Shown: piece by piece, positions 1 to 10,507 of the stretch
Layout of the letters: every line of letters begins with the position of its first letter
Numbering within the stretch: position 1 is the first letter of the stretch
From: Bisporella sp. PMI_857
Taxonomy: Eukaryota; Ascomycota; Leotiomycetes; Helotiales; Helotiaceae
DNA length: 64,000 nt
Assembly (NCBI GenBank): GCA_021307315.1
Contig: JAJSPD010000077.1
Coordinates: 1-64,000 of the forward strand
Reading direction: 5' to 3'
The notes under the pieces: model-generated
The model's database searches: none
Told to the model about the DNA's origin: nothing
The model's input: the letters and a program-made list of their open reading frames with translations, nothing else
Made by a program: the position numbers and the translations under genes

Positions 1-2351
1 TCTGTATATGACACCGAAGACTTTTCGGCTTTCGAAACGTATTTCCCTAAATAAGATAACACTGCGTGAATTGTAACAGGCGGCTGAATATCGGTATTGG
101 CCAACCAGCCTAGCGTGATTACAGGTGCTACCTGGTTCAGAATAGCATGGTTTCGGGCGGGAGAAAAAATCAAATCTTTGTGGTTGATATCTTTAGTTAC
201 TACCGCAGTGTCGAATAGAGGTCTCGGGAAGAAAAACCGACAAGTTGGAGGAGCTAACGAGCCTTTTTTCGCCCGTAAACAGTAGCTCTGGGTACAAGTG
301 CTGTGGCGTTGAAGGCGATTAATTAAAGCCGTAAATTGATCTGCGGTGTTTTCTTACATCCGCAAACGCAAGAGACGCTGGATTCCGAGCATCCGGAAGC
401 CGTGCTTGATTCGGGTTTTCTGCTGTAATTCGCGCGCCCCAGTATTGAGCAAATTCCTCTAGTCTTACAGGCGTAACTGGGTCAAGTTGAGGTGCGTCTG
501 GGATCCAAAACAGTCCGTGAAAGTGGCCCGACCCGCGATCTTGCCATTCAGAACGATCCCACGCATCCGTAAACCCCAGAAATGGCTTAACAACGTGCTG
601 TACAAAGGCGGTAAACCGAATGTAAAGGTAGTGGGCGATAATATGAGGGCATGCCTGAACACTGTCCCATATCCATTTCCGTACTACGATTTCATTACCT
701 GTAGGAAGCTCGTTTCGGCCCGGCAAGTGACGGTGTAGGTCATCCCATTGCATATCAGCCGAACTAAACGTAAGGAAAACAGGTGCTGCGTCAGAGCTAA
801 GAAATCGAGCTTGAGCCTGTAAAGCATTGCTTCGATTTCTCCAGAATGGGCGTGTGCCGGTTAAACAGCTACCTTGACGAACAATTTGAGGCAGGATATG
901 ATCCGAATTGTTGACCAACGTTTCTACCAGCTCTTCACGGGTAAGATCTTTGGTTTCCGGGTGCTTAGAAACATAAAACCGGGCCGATTTGCTAGCTTTT
1001 CGCCGCATCAGAATATTGAAAACCAAAAACCGCCAGCGAGGGTGCTGGCCAAATCTGCCATCCTTATAGCAGAGTAAATGCCGCGCATACTCCGCCAGGC
1101 TGACTTTACGGATCCGTGAAGCGTTGAACTCTGCGCGGCCGGTAGGATAGAGAGTTGGAAAAGCCATAGCAAACAGCCTATCGTTTCCGGCTGCTTCATC
1201 TAAAGGAGTCGAACGAATAGAGGGTGCTGGCAGCCCGTAATCTGATGGGATTTGAGCTGTACGCTCGGCTGTAAGGCTTGCTAAAATTAGATCAACTTCT
1301 GTAGCGTCGACGCCAATATTAAGAACCATTGATTGAGAATTTGGAGGGGGCAGTTCGCTGTCTGTAACAGGCGGTACAGAATCCGGATTCAAATCACTAT
1401 CAGAGTTATTATTTTCAACAATAGAAAGAATAGAGGAAGAAACATCACCGTTTTCCGGAAGCGTATCAATACGGGCTGTTGAAATTGTAATATCTCTGTA
1501 ATCTGGATGGTGAGCCTGTAGAAACCGAAGCCAAGTTAAAACTCGATCTTTACGGACCCGAAAATCCTTTGTGTACTGGCGAGAATATCGAGAATCGGCT
1601 TGTATAACACTGTCGGAAGGCCGTAAAAGCACTATATCTAAGTCAGCAGGCAAATTAGGTAATATATCAACCGTTTTGACAATATTTTGCGTAAAGCTCA
1701 CGCAATGGCCCGAATAGTGATATTGATGGCCGCGAACGCGATGAACAACCATTTGAACGTGTGAACGGGCTATAATCATCTCTTCAACTTGACTTAAAGC
1801 TGGCAGATAAGAAGGAACTTCCCCGGGATCCATATCATTATCCACGCTCATCAGAAAAGGCAACTGGTTGTTTTTGTCCCGTAGAGAACACCGCCGACAA
1901 AGTCCGGCCCGTAAGTGCATTTCAAACCAGCGTTCATTACACCGGCTACAGGTTTCCATTTCTATAGCATTCATAGCTTCGTGGAAGTTCTGAATATACT
2001 GCCATTGCTCTGCAGATATAAATCCCGGCTCTGCCGCAGTTGTTGAGGAGGTTGTTCAATAGTAATTTCGGGTACGGAAGGAGGCGGCGGCATTGTTTCT
2101 GGGCCTGTAACAGGTGTTTCCGGGCGTGTACCAACGTTGGCAGATCGATGGACACGTTTTCGGGGCTGTATATTAGAGTCGACAGGCTGTAAAGCTCGTT
2201 TTTGGCGATATTGAGAACGTTTTGTACGGCATTGAATACAGGTAGCCAAAGCTTTACTAGCAGAATTAGTAGGATCTTGAAGGAATAGAGAGAGTTCAAG
2301 CTTTTTAAGGCACGCCACACAGTATTTGGAAGACATTACAAGTGATAACAC
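1..2351 (-). pseudogene. Helitron RepHel protein, 5' part, frameshifted and running off the left edge
   Basis: Reading right to left, the first frame (from the ATG at 2336, stop at 1971) is a short Cys-containing head with CVAC and CIQC pairs. A second frame (stop at 319) carries a CSRC...CRRC zinc-ribbon-like segment, a DUF6570-like region and the Helitron-like N domain. The Rep motif EWQDRGSGHFHGLFW contains the metal-binding HFH. This frame is open upstream of its first ATG, and the two frames overlap by ATGA, so a frameshift or undetected intron lies near 2020-2060. The frame then breaks at the A-run at 349-352. One added base would restore a reading that continues to position 1 and ends with YLGKYVSK, the Rep tyrosine motif. 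The helicase part must lie left of the window. Rolling-circle replication initiator of a Helitron; this copy looks inactive. Confidence 0.8.
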
Positions 2352-2845
2352 TAATAGCCAGCAAGTTTGTAATGGATTGATTCTTTGAGAGATTTTAATA
2401 GTCTGAAGTCAAAAGTTTACAGGTCCAAAAAAGTTCCGTAGCAAACGCACGGGCCTGTAAACGCTCCGTGCAAAAGTGCATCACGTTACACACCTTTTTT
2501 AAGTCACATGATTCTTTTTGAGCCCTCAACCACCAATTTTCGGCATCACGTGCCCCCACACACTGGGTCCTGACTTTAGTAAGAAAGCAAGCTTTCTAAT
2601 GAGCTACATATCATGGAATGGGTCTTGCGGATTCGGGTGTGCTCTGCCCCTGCCGAGAAGTGTGGCTATCGCCACGAGTTTTCTGAATCGCGGGATCTAT
2701 GATGATTGGGTCTAATTAGACGCCCACCGATGCGAAAAGCGCCAGCGCTTAATAACGTCGTTCACAAGCGAGTCGTCAAACAAGCTCACCGTCATTTTTT
2801 TCTTGGCATTTGATTTTGAACTTTGAACTTCAATAACTTTTAACG
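2352..2845. other. Non-coding stretch between Helitron and MITE
   Basis: No convincing gene on either strand. It probably includes the 5' flank of the Helitron, but I could not identify a diagnostic Helitron terminus. Confidence 0.5.
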
Positions 2846-2847
2846 TA

Positions 2848-2996
2848 CAGTAGGGTGCAATAAGTCTGCACCACCCCCCCTGCTAGCGTGGACTGCTTCA
2901 GGGTAGCAAAACTACGTATTCTCAATACTGCAGCCCTGAAAATACGTACAAATTGTCACGCTAGCAGGGGGGGTGGTGCAGACTTATTGCACCCTA
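2848..2996. mobile_element. Tc1-like MITE (about 150 bases), right tip displaced by Tc1 insertion
   Basis: A near-palindromic non-coding element. Its left arm begins gtagggtgcaataagtct at 2850, and the reverse complement ends at 2997; the matching arms are about 41 bases. A TA precedes it at 2846-2847. Its last bases (ctg at 4310-4312, then TA at 4313-4314) lie beyond the Tc1 element, which inserted into the TA of this MITE's right terminus. The tips resemble those of the neighbouring Tc1 element (cagtagggtgcaa), so that type of transposase could mobilise it. Confidence 0.75.
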
Positions 2997-3121
2997 CAGT
3001 AGGGTGCAAAAAGTCACGACCCCCCTGTCGCTTGCCAAGGCCACCCATTCCTTATTTGTACGTGTTGATTTTCGTCGCTTTTTCTCATGATTTTGGTAAC
3101 AACAACACCACATTTTGAAGC
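2997..3121 (+). repeat. Left terminal inverted repeat of the Tc1 element
   Basis: Begins cagtagggtgcaaaaagt and matches the reverse complement of 4183-4307 with one difference that I noticed (tcgtcgc against tcgccgc). Confidence 0.9.
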
Positions 3122-3125
3122 AATA

Positions 3126-4181
3126 ATGGCTCGTCGACGTGAGCTATCACCTCAACTAAGAGCTCGAATTTGCGAGCTTCATTCCATTCATTGGCCATAC
3201 AGTCGAATTCATGAAAAGTACCCTGAAATCCCTTTATCAACGATCAAAGGCGTGATTCGACGCGCAGCTTCTCAGGCCAATTTTGCGTCAGCACCGCGTT
3301 CTGGCCGACGTCGTGGCCTTACTGACGAGCAACGCGATCATGTGTACGATATTGTTAATCATACGAATCCTCATATTAAATTGCGAGATCTGTTGCGCGA
3401 AGTCGACGACGTAGTCAAAAAGCGATCTCTTCAAGGCTTGCTACGAGAAATGAACAAAAGGAAATGGCTTCAACTTAAACGACCTGCAATTCAGCAACAC
3501 CACGCAGACGCTCGATTAGCGTGGGCAATCGATCATCAACACTATACTCTGAATGATTGGAAAAAGGTTACATGGTTGGATGAGTGTACCGTAGAAAGAG
3601 GAGTTGGGAAAAAGCCTATTTGGACCTTTACACGCCCAAAAGATCAGATACAAGCGGGAGACGTACAACCAGTTCAAGCTTCCGGCAAAGGAGTAAAAAA
3701 GATGCTTTGGGCAGCGTTTGGGCATGATAGACGTACAGGATTAGTACCTCTTGATGGTGATCCTTTGGCTGCACGTCAAGGAGTATCATCATGGGTTATT
3801 AGAGCGTTGTATCAAGCTTTTCTTCCTGATATTATGGTTGAAGGAGGGGAATTCATGCACGACGGCGCTGGGCCACATCGAGGGCAAATCGTAAAGGATA
3901 TTCTACGTGAGATGCATATCAGAGTCATGACATGGCCTGCGTATTCTCCTGATTTGAATCCTATAGAGAATCTATGGGCTTTAATGAAAGCAGAGCTGTA
4001 TAGGCTACATCCTGAACTCGAGCATGCTCCTGATACGGATGAAACTTTGAATGCCTTGATTAAAGGTGCACAAGAAGCCTGGCATGCTATAGATAATGGG
4101 ATTCTGTACAGACTAGCTACAACTATGGATGATCGAGTAAAGGCTGTAATAGATAGCGAAGGGTGGTACACCAAATATTAA
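3126..4181 (+). CDS. Tc1-family transposase
   Basis: Cut-and-paste transposase of 351 residues, acting on the element's own inverted repeats in the nucleus. The N-terminal half is a paired helix-turn-helix DNA-binding region (MARRRELSPQLRARICEL onward). The catalytic DDE region shows the first Asp in TWLDECTVE, the second in FMHDGAGPH and the Glu in DLNPIENLW, 34 residues after the second Asp (DD34E). I chose the ATG at 3126 because the in-frame ATG at 3087 lies inside the inverted repeat. No stops or frameshifts are seen, so this copy could be active. Confidence 0.92.
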   Translation: MARRRELSPQLRARICELHSIHWPYSRIHEKYPEIPLSTIKGVIRRAASQANFASAPRSGRRRGLTDEQRDHVYDIVNHTNPHIKLRDLLREVDDVVKKRSLQGLLREMNKRKWLQLKRPAIQQHHADARLAWAIDHQHYTLNDWKKVTWLDECTVERGVGKKPIWTFTRPKDQIQAGDVQPVQASGKGVKKMLWAAFGHDRRTGLVPLDGDPLAARQGVSSWVIRALYQAFLPDIMVEGGEFMHDGAGPHRGQIVKDILREMHIRVMTWPAYSPDLNPIENLWALMKAELYRLHPELEHAPDTDETLNALIKGAQEAWHAIDNGILYRLATTMDDRVKAVIDSEGWYTKY

Positions 4182-4182
4182 A

Positions 4183-4307
4183 GCTTCAAAATGTGGTGTT
4201 GTTGTTACCAAAATCATGAGAAAAAGCGGCGAAAATCAACACGTACAAATAAGGAATGGGTGGCCTTGGCAAGCGACAGGGGGGTCGTGACTTTTTGCAC
4301 CCTACTG
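4183..4307 (-). repeat. Right terminal inverted repeat of the Tc1 element
   Basis: Reverse-complement partner of 2997-3121, ending gcaccctactg and followed by the target-site TA. Confidence 0.9.
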
Positions 4308-4314
4308 TACTGTA

Positions 4315-6164
4315 GTCCACGGTCTACCCGACCGCACGGTCCACCCGATCACTTTCCCCCACCACCCCACGTTTAATTTGAAATATCTCAACAAACAACA
4401 TACACAATCAATTAAAACTAATTAGGATCCTCATCTTCAGATATCTCTACATCTTCTTTACAAGTTCGCGCATTATGACCAGACTTTCCACAAGTACGAC
4501 AGCAACGGCCTCACGTTTCGTGCCTCTTTTTCCGGACCCCTTGCATACGTATTTCTTGCTGTATTTGCTGTTCAGCCTCTTGCTCGGCCTGCAGATCCTG
4601 ACTTTCCTGTATAGTTAGTGATCCTCCAGCTCGTACACGTCTTTTCTTTGTCATCCGGCGCCGGCTTAGCTCCTCATTTGCCTTCCGAAGTGACTCGACC
4701 TCCCCCCTTAATAGAGCTAACTCGTGCATAACCTTCTTCGCACCTATCGCAAACTGGTCAATGCTGGCCAAAATGGACGTTGGAGAGCTAGTTTGATGAT
4801 TGGAGATCTTGTTCTTAAACATAATCAGTCTGAGATTGCGCTTCTATGGGGTTGCTTGGCGTCTTTGGTTCCCAGACTTGGGGGAGGCCAGAGGACGTTC
4901 CTGGAGGTGTTGGTGATAACTTCACATCAAGCTGTAAATCACATAATCCGGGTTGAAAGGGACAAGCCCTGCCCCTCGAAAGCCTCCCCGGATATTTGAT
5001 TCTGTAATAGCAGCTGTGTATGCTTTGTAAAATGCGGGGAAGAAGTCCTCCTTGGAAATATGAGTGATATGCGCCCGGATGAGTTCCTCAATTGTTGACC
5101 CATATGCACGTTTTAAAGGCCCAAAACAGCCAACATCAAGAGGCTGGAGCTTATGCGAAGAATAAGCTGGCATACAAAGTGTAACAATATTATTTTCCTT
5201 GCAATATAGCTCGAAGTTAGTAGAGTGGTGGCTTTCATGGCCGTCAAGAATTAGTAGGCGATATACACCAGAAGAACGGCGTTTTGTAACCTGATCAAAC
5301 CGTTGAACCCAGTCTAGACCAATATCATTCGTCGTCCACCCATTATCAGATATAGCAATGACCCAATCTAGTGGTAATAGGCTGTTCTGGGTCCAGGATG
5401 AGAGGTGGGTTTTCCCCGCAACAACAATGAAAGGTGGCATTGCTCAACCGTCAGCGCATACTGCCTGTATTACGGTAGACCATTCCCGATTCCCTTGTTG
5501 AGCCTGCCGAGGCTTCCCACGTCTTTCTGAGCTTGTTACTACCATTTGCGACGCGATTTGACCCATCACAAACCCAGTCTCATCAAAATTGTAGATGTCC
5601 CCTTCTTGAATTCCATACTTTGCAATTATATTGCGTACCAGGCTGAACCACTTCTGGTAAACCTCAGGGTCTTCGCATTGGACCCTTCGGTAATCGATTC
5701 TTCGATTAAAACGTGTCTGGAGCTCTGGTTGTCGTCGTACAAAGGTTGAAGCCCAGTTCACGCCGACATGTGACGCGTCGCGGTTGTGGAGCAGTCGGTT
5801 GGCCATATCTTCAACACCGCTGAGCCGGGGTGGAAACGATCGCGAATCTAGCTCAAGTATGTATTGGACGATTGTCTGCTCTTCTAACTCGGTGAGTTTT
5901 TGCGTAGGTGACCTGGTATTGCTTTTGGTTGGTACACCACGAATTCAATCGCGTAAGGTACTATATGGAGCATTGTAAAGCCGGGAGGCACGTCGTATGC
6001 TAAGTTTATGATCATTTTGCATAGCTTGGATAGCTAGATTGATTTTGTTTTCATTTGAAGCTGGCGCCATAACAATTGGTGGTTATATTCAAGTTTAAAT
6101 CTAGAAGTGTAGCGTGGTCGGGGGAAGTGATCGGGTGGACCGTGCGGTCGGGTAGACCGTGGAC
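4315..6164 (-). mobile_element. Fot1/pogo-type element 1 (defective)
   Basis: A 1,850-base element with near-perfect inverted repeats of about 43 bases (gtccacggtctacccgac... at 4315, reverse complement ending at 6164), flanked by TA at 4313-4314 and 6165-6166. The left TA is shared with the right end of the MITE, so three TA-targeting elements abut. It encodes a broken DDE_1 transposase. Confidence 0.88.
4511..6070 (-). pseudogene. Fot1/pogo transposase, inactivated by stops and frameshifts
   Basis: Starts at the ATG at 6070 (MAPASNENKI). An in-frame TGA at 5945-5947 sits where an Arg codon (CGA) would be expected, and another TGA at 5444-5446 sits where the family usually has Trp (CADG-stop). 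Between them lie the CENP-B-like DNA-binding region and YNFDETGF. After them come ILDGHESH and KLQPLDVG, giving a DD35D triad. The frame is lost again near 4922 and 4822; the tail (4511-4822) is a Lys/Glu-rich coiled-coil-like end. Both stops are C-to-T type changes on one or other strand, as RIP would produce. Confidence 0.82.
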
Positions 6165-6168
6165 TACG

Positions 6169-6635
6169 TTAGCGCATCTTCTTCGATATCTTTTGACTTT
6201 TCTTGGATTTGCTCGCTCGCCGTTTCACAATATCATCCAGTACAGAGAATTGGTCCTCGTCAAACCACTCTTTCAATAGTTCACGGGCCTTTGTGCCTCC
6301 GCAATTTTGTTCAAAATCCGCTCCGTGCCGTAACAGTGATTTGATGGCGTCAAAGCACCTTAACCTCGCATCAGCCGCAAATTACCAAGACATCTGCGTT
6401 GAGTGCGGTTGGCAAAGTCCTTCAAGTTCTTCGTCAGGCTTTCCAGCTTATCGCTTTCTTCCATAGCCCCACTAGCCAACTCATACAGTCGCCTGGCCCT
6501 AGAGAGAACCTTGGTCGGGAAATCGACGAAGGTTACTGTCCTCCACAAAATGCTTACGAGAAACTCGAGCGATCGAATCACATCTTCAGAACTTGTTGGT
6601 AATTTGCGTGCAAAACCGCAGATTAAAGCTCCCAC
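6169..6635 (-). pseudogene. Possible remnant of an ankyrin-like gene
   Basis: Two frames read into each other near 6360. One gives a helical segment (residues such as SRARRLYELASG). The other gives an ankyrin-like tail (FDAIKSLLRHGADF) that ends in TAA at 6169, three bases from pogo element 1. It may be the 3' end of a host gene cut by transposons. The assignment is weak because only one repeat-like motif is seen. Confidence 0.25.
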
Positions 6636-6985
6636 TAGTGAACTCTTTGCTTGAACCAGGGGCCTTTTGTCATGACTCCTGGCAACTTGTTACAGCATGG
6701 AGAGAACAGGTTCAACACCAAATTTGGGTCATAGGGTCGAGTTTGAGCATATTACCGAAGAGCTTGCTCTTGAGTTTGCGGTCTCGAGGATCTGGCTAGA
6801 GAGTTGAGGAATATTCTTTTCTGCCATCGAGATCTGGCACCTTCGGCAAGATCCTACACCTCGTACGATGCGATGATCAATGCATTCGACACTGCGGTAG
6901 CCGTTTGGAGAAAGATGCACCAGGCCATTACAACCTAGGCATCCATTTCGAGGCATAATGTGCTACAGAGGTTTGCGGGTAATCT

Positions 6986-7947
6986 CTACTGAGGTATTGT
7001 GGAAGCGGCAGTATGCGAGGTGAATCCGATGATATGCCTTGGCGGAGCGGGAAGGAGGATGAGGTCACGTTTAGATTCCGCTGCTCCAATCCGGTGAAGA
7101 TATCCGTTCAGTCGTGCCATCCCTGTACGGAGCTGTGCTAATACGCTCGCTTCTCTCCGCTTGAGACCGTCGTATAGGGTACGAGTATGTTTTCCTGGCA
7201 GTGCGGTGGCCATTTCTCTGGAATACTTTCCCACCTCGTCTAGTAGTGTTCTTGTTGCCCTTTCTGCTTTTTCCTTGTTGATGGTTGTGGATTTGGCTTG
7301 GTAGCATTGCCCTTGCGGTGTTTGGCCCAGCTCGGTAGCCTGCCGTGCGGCTTCCCCTGCTCTCCTGCCGAGCTCGAAGCTCTCCTGAGACTGGATCCAT
7401 ATCATGGAGATAGCATTGCCTCCCTTTCTCAGCGTGGAAGCTACCTCGTAGATCTCTTTAATGCTGGTTTGCCCTGATTGATATCTGGGTTGGCTCGTTG
7501 CTAGCAGGGCTCCCTGGTTGCTTGAAATAATCGTGATCTGTCTTCCCACCAGATGTATTGGTAGCCGCTTCATTGCCATCGCTATCGCGGCGAGTTCAGC
7601 CGTGTACGGGTTCTGCTCCGTTCTTGCTCCTAGCGTGACTGAGTATGCAATCGGTTCTCTGCCTGTTATAATGCCGAGAGCGTCATGGATGGCTCCTCCC
7701 ATCCCAACTATCGACTTTCTCGTGGACGAGCTTGTCGCAATCCGAATGCCGCTGTCAGGAATCGGCTTACGTAAGTAGGCCAAGGAGCTAGGGCATACCT
7801 GCCACGTATATATTTACGGCTGAGAACTGTAGATAATCATCATCTGCAACACTCCTAACAAGCCTGAATACAATCGCTGTGATATCTTCACTGATCCTCT
7901 CATCCATTCCCTGCCTAATACACCCTATTTCTGTCAGCCGCAAATGG
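6986..7947 (-). mobile_element. Tad-like LINE remnant, RNase H region (left piece)
   Basis: The 265-residue frame ending at 6986 resembles the C-terminal RNase H domain of fungal Tad/I-type LINEs: a GMGGAIHDALG strand, a QNPYTAELAAIAMAMKRLP helix with the catalytic Glu, and a QITIISSNQGALLA strand. The expected first Asp and the Asp before NQ are absent, and no reverse transcriptase or C-terminal zinc knuckle follows. A degenerate 160-base stretch separates this from pogo element 2. It is a dead fragment; its 5' continuation lies at 10136-10281. Confidence 0.6.
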
Positions 7948-7949
7948 TA

Positions 7950-10133
7950 ACCGAGATCCCGTGACAAATCCCGTCCCGCATCAAATCCCACTCAAATTTA
8001 TCAATTGAACTTATAGTAAAAAATTAATAAAAAATCAACCACAAATCTATATACAATGAAAGTAGGCTCAATCGATTTATAATGATTTGTTGTATCATTT
8101 TTACAAAGGAGAAGATTCTTGAAAGCGTAATGGTAGCTTAATTGCCCTTCCAACTCGATTTTTCCGCACCACCTCTTCTACAACAACCTCCTTATCTACT
8201 ACTTGATTTTGAGCTTTTTTCCTAGGCTTTGAAGTTGAAGAAGCTTTAATAGATTCCTTTTGAGGTTTTGTCATCTCTTGTGAAGCCAAGTTAGGTGTAA
8301 TAGTAGTAGAAAGCGACTTCTTGGCTGGTGACTCTAATCGAGGAAAATTCTGGTCGGCCTCCTCTCTCTGTAATTGAGCTTCAGCTAGTCGAGCTTCCTT
8401 TTCTTCTACTTTTTTGACTTTGATAGCTTTATTAAGTTCAATTTGAACCTTTCGAGCTTTCTTTTGATCCTCTATAGCTTTAGCTTTATTTTCTTTCCCT
8501 AATTGGTATTCTTTGATTCTCTCAACTTTGGCTGGCGAATACACAATAGTTCCTTGATCAGGTTCTCCACTTAAATCAAGCTTTCGGCCTCTTTTTCTTT
8601 TTGATTTCTCATATATAATAGCTTCTCGTAACCCCTTATTCTCATGTTCCGCGATATCAGCTTTTGCAATTGCGGTTTCCAGCCCCTTGAACACTTTTTG
8701 TATGACGTCTTCACCAGGATTCTGTTGATATGCCTTCAGAGCCAAACGTACAGTTCTGGAGTTTGTAGGCGTAGAAATCGTATTAGGAACCCTTTCCGCA
8801 ATAGGCTTTTTGATACGTCGTACTGAATTGATCATATCTTCCCGATTGACTGGCCAAATACCAGGCTTTTGAAAAGCATGCTGGATATTCTTTTCGGAAA
8901 AAACTTCATCAAAAGAAGGCTTGAATAGATCAAAGAACATGCTTTTACTCATAGTTGTAAGGCCACCGCTGCCCGCCAATAGCATATCGAGTCGTACAGA
9001 GTAAGCTGTAGCAAGAGGGCCGAACAGGCCAACATCGAGAGGTTGCAATTTGTGTGTAGAATGTGGTGGTAAAATCAATATGATTATGCGGTGGCGATCG
9101 GCCCATTCGACGAATTCGTAATTCACATGACTAGAATGGCCATCTACTATTAATAGACGCCTAGATCGAGGACTAGCTGGCTGAGTATGGCGATTAAACA
9201 CCTTCTCTAGCCACTCCATGCCGAGTTTATTACTACTCCATCCATTCTCAGATGAAGCAAAATAAGTATTTGAATCTTTATTGACGTTTTCAAGCCAACT
9301 AGATTGCAATTGGTGATTTGATCCTTTGTAGATCAAGAGAGGAGGAATAGTTTTCCCTATTGCTGAAATGCAGGCCAGGCAACTAATAAACTCTCGATTG
9401 CCGTCTTGACGATTTTTCATTCCACCCAGCTTATTTATAGCTTGTTGGCTTGTAATCCTTTTCATCATACGACCTATTCCTATAAGAAATCCTTTTTCAT
9501 CAAAATTATATATATTGTCGGCTGTTATTTGATATTTTTCAATTGTACGCTCCAGCTGCGGAACGTAGCTAGTCAGCCAATTACTCTCTCAAAAATTAAT
9601 ATTAAATCAACCACAAAACCAAGTGACTTACGTTGTCATAAAACAATTGAAACATAGGCTCATATTCAGCGGCAACTCGCAAATTATCAATGTTACGCAA
9701 GTACATCGATTTAAGTTCCGATTTATGCCGAGCTACAAATTGGCCGACCCAGTTCTTCCCCACACTCTCTCCTCTTAGCTCTTCCGCAAGGTTCCTGACT
9801 ATTCTACTAGTAGGAGGCATTTGCCTTTCACTCAAATAGTTAATCCTACGAATGAGCTCTCGTTCCTGAAGGTCTGTAAGGCATTGTCGGCCAACAGAGT
9901 CTGCATGGGCTTTATGACAGGTTTGACCCTTCAGCCTTTTGCTAATCGACGTACGATCACATCCAAAGTGTGCCGCTGCTTGGGAAGCATTTAGAAACTC
10001 CCCTGATCGAATTGAATCAACAGCTTTGTCAATAACGTCTGATTTGGCGTAGTTATTCATGTTTGAAGATATATATAGAATGTATTTTTGAGTGGGATTT
10101 GATGCGGGACGGGATTTGTCACGGGATCTCGGT
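7950..10133 (-). mobile_element. Fot1/pogo-type element 2, apparently intact
   Basis: A 2,184-base element with inverted repeats of about 47 bases (accgagatcccgtgacaa... at 7950, partner ending at 10133) and TA duplications at 7948-7949 and 10134-10135. It encodes one spliced transposase without premature stops. It is inserted in the LINE remnant. Confidence 0.9.
8101..10060 (-). CDS. Fot1/pogo DDE transposase (two exons)
   Basis: Transposase of about 637 residues, joined from 10060-9632 and 9585-8101. The intron 9586-9631 (46 bases, GTAAGT...GAG AG) restores frame in phase 0. The N-terminus has a psq/CENP-B helix-turn-helix (ASQAAAHFGCDRTSISKRL) and an HTH_Tnp_Tc5-like second half. The catalytic DDE_1 core shows YNFDEKGF, LLIVDGHSSH and KLQPLDVGLFGPL (DD35D). 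The C-terminal third is Lys/Glu-rich and probably coiled coil. It binds and cuts the element's own termini. Unlike element 1 it has no RIP-like stops, so it is probably younger. Confidence 0.88.
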
Positions 10134-10135
10134 TA

Positions 10136-10281
10136 TTCGCAATATTGGTAGTCTCCTCTGTTCCGAGGTCGATTGTCGCGAGGATCCGTTCCTCCCACGG
10201 AGCTATCACATAGGGTTGAATGACCTCCATCTTATCCGTTGGCATGTTTTGATGCGCATGAGCGATCTTTTGCAATGGTGA
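10136..10281 (-). mobile_element. Tad-like LINE remnant (right piece)
   Basis: Minus-strand reading shows a segment with IEVIQPYV-like and APWEERI-type residues (here KMEVIQPYVIAPWEERI), which in fungal Tad-like LINEs lies just before the RNase H domain. The reading is interrupted at NIAN by pogo element 2, so it pairs with the RNase H piece at 6986-7783. Confidence 0.5.
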
Positions 10282-10302
10282 CGTGAATCTCCAGAGTAGT
10301 TA

Positions 10303-10507
10303 AGGTAGCAGATAATACCTTAAGCGAAAGCTTAATTTCAGCCTCATTTGGTGGTATTACGCCGTATTACGCCATATTACGCCGTATTATGACTAAGCAT
10401 TGCGTATTCTTAAAGCTGTACCATTACGGCCTGGCGTACCGTATTATACCGTACCGTACCGTAATTTACGCCGTGGTATTTTTACGGCCACACTACTGGC
10501 TACACTG
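10303..10507 (-). repeat. Solo hAT left end, inverted copy of 31193-31402
   Basis: About 205 bases that match the reverse complement of 31193-31402 at roughly nine bases in ten by eye. It ends at 10507 with the tip cacactactggctacactg and contains subterminal tattacgcc and taccg repeats. Only this end remains; the element is truncated at the LINE remnant. Its tip points toward the toxin genes. Confidence 0.88.

Larger units (their letters stand above)
2997..4307 (+). mobile_element. Intact Tc1/mariner (DD34E) element
   Basis: A 1,311-base element bounded by TA at 2995-2996 and 4308-4309, with long terminal inverted repeats of about 125 bases (2997-3121 and 4183-4307) that are almost identical. 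It contains one uninterrupted transposase gene. The near-identity of the repeats and the open frame suggest recent activity. It sits in the right terminal TA of the MITE. Confidence 0.9.

Noticed and set aside
3087..3125. ATG at 3087 as start of the Tc1 transposase
   Set aside because: It lies inside the terminal inverted repeat; the ATG at 3126 follows the repeat and begins the usual basic head.
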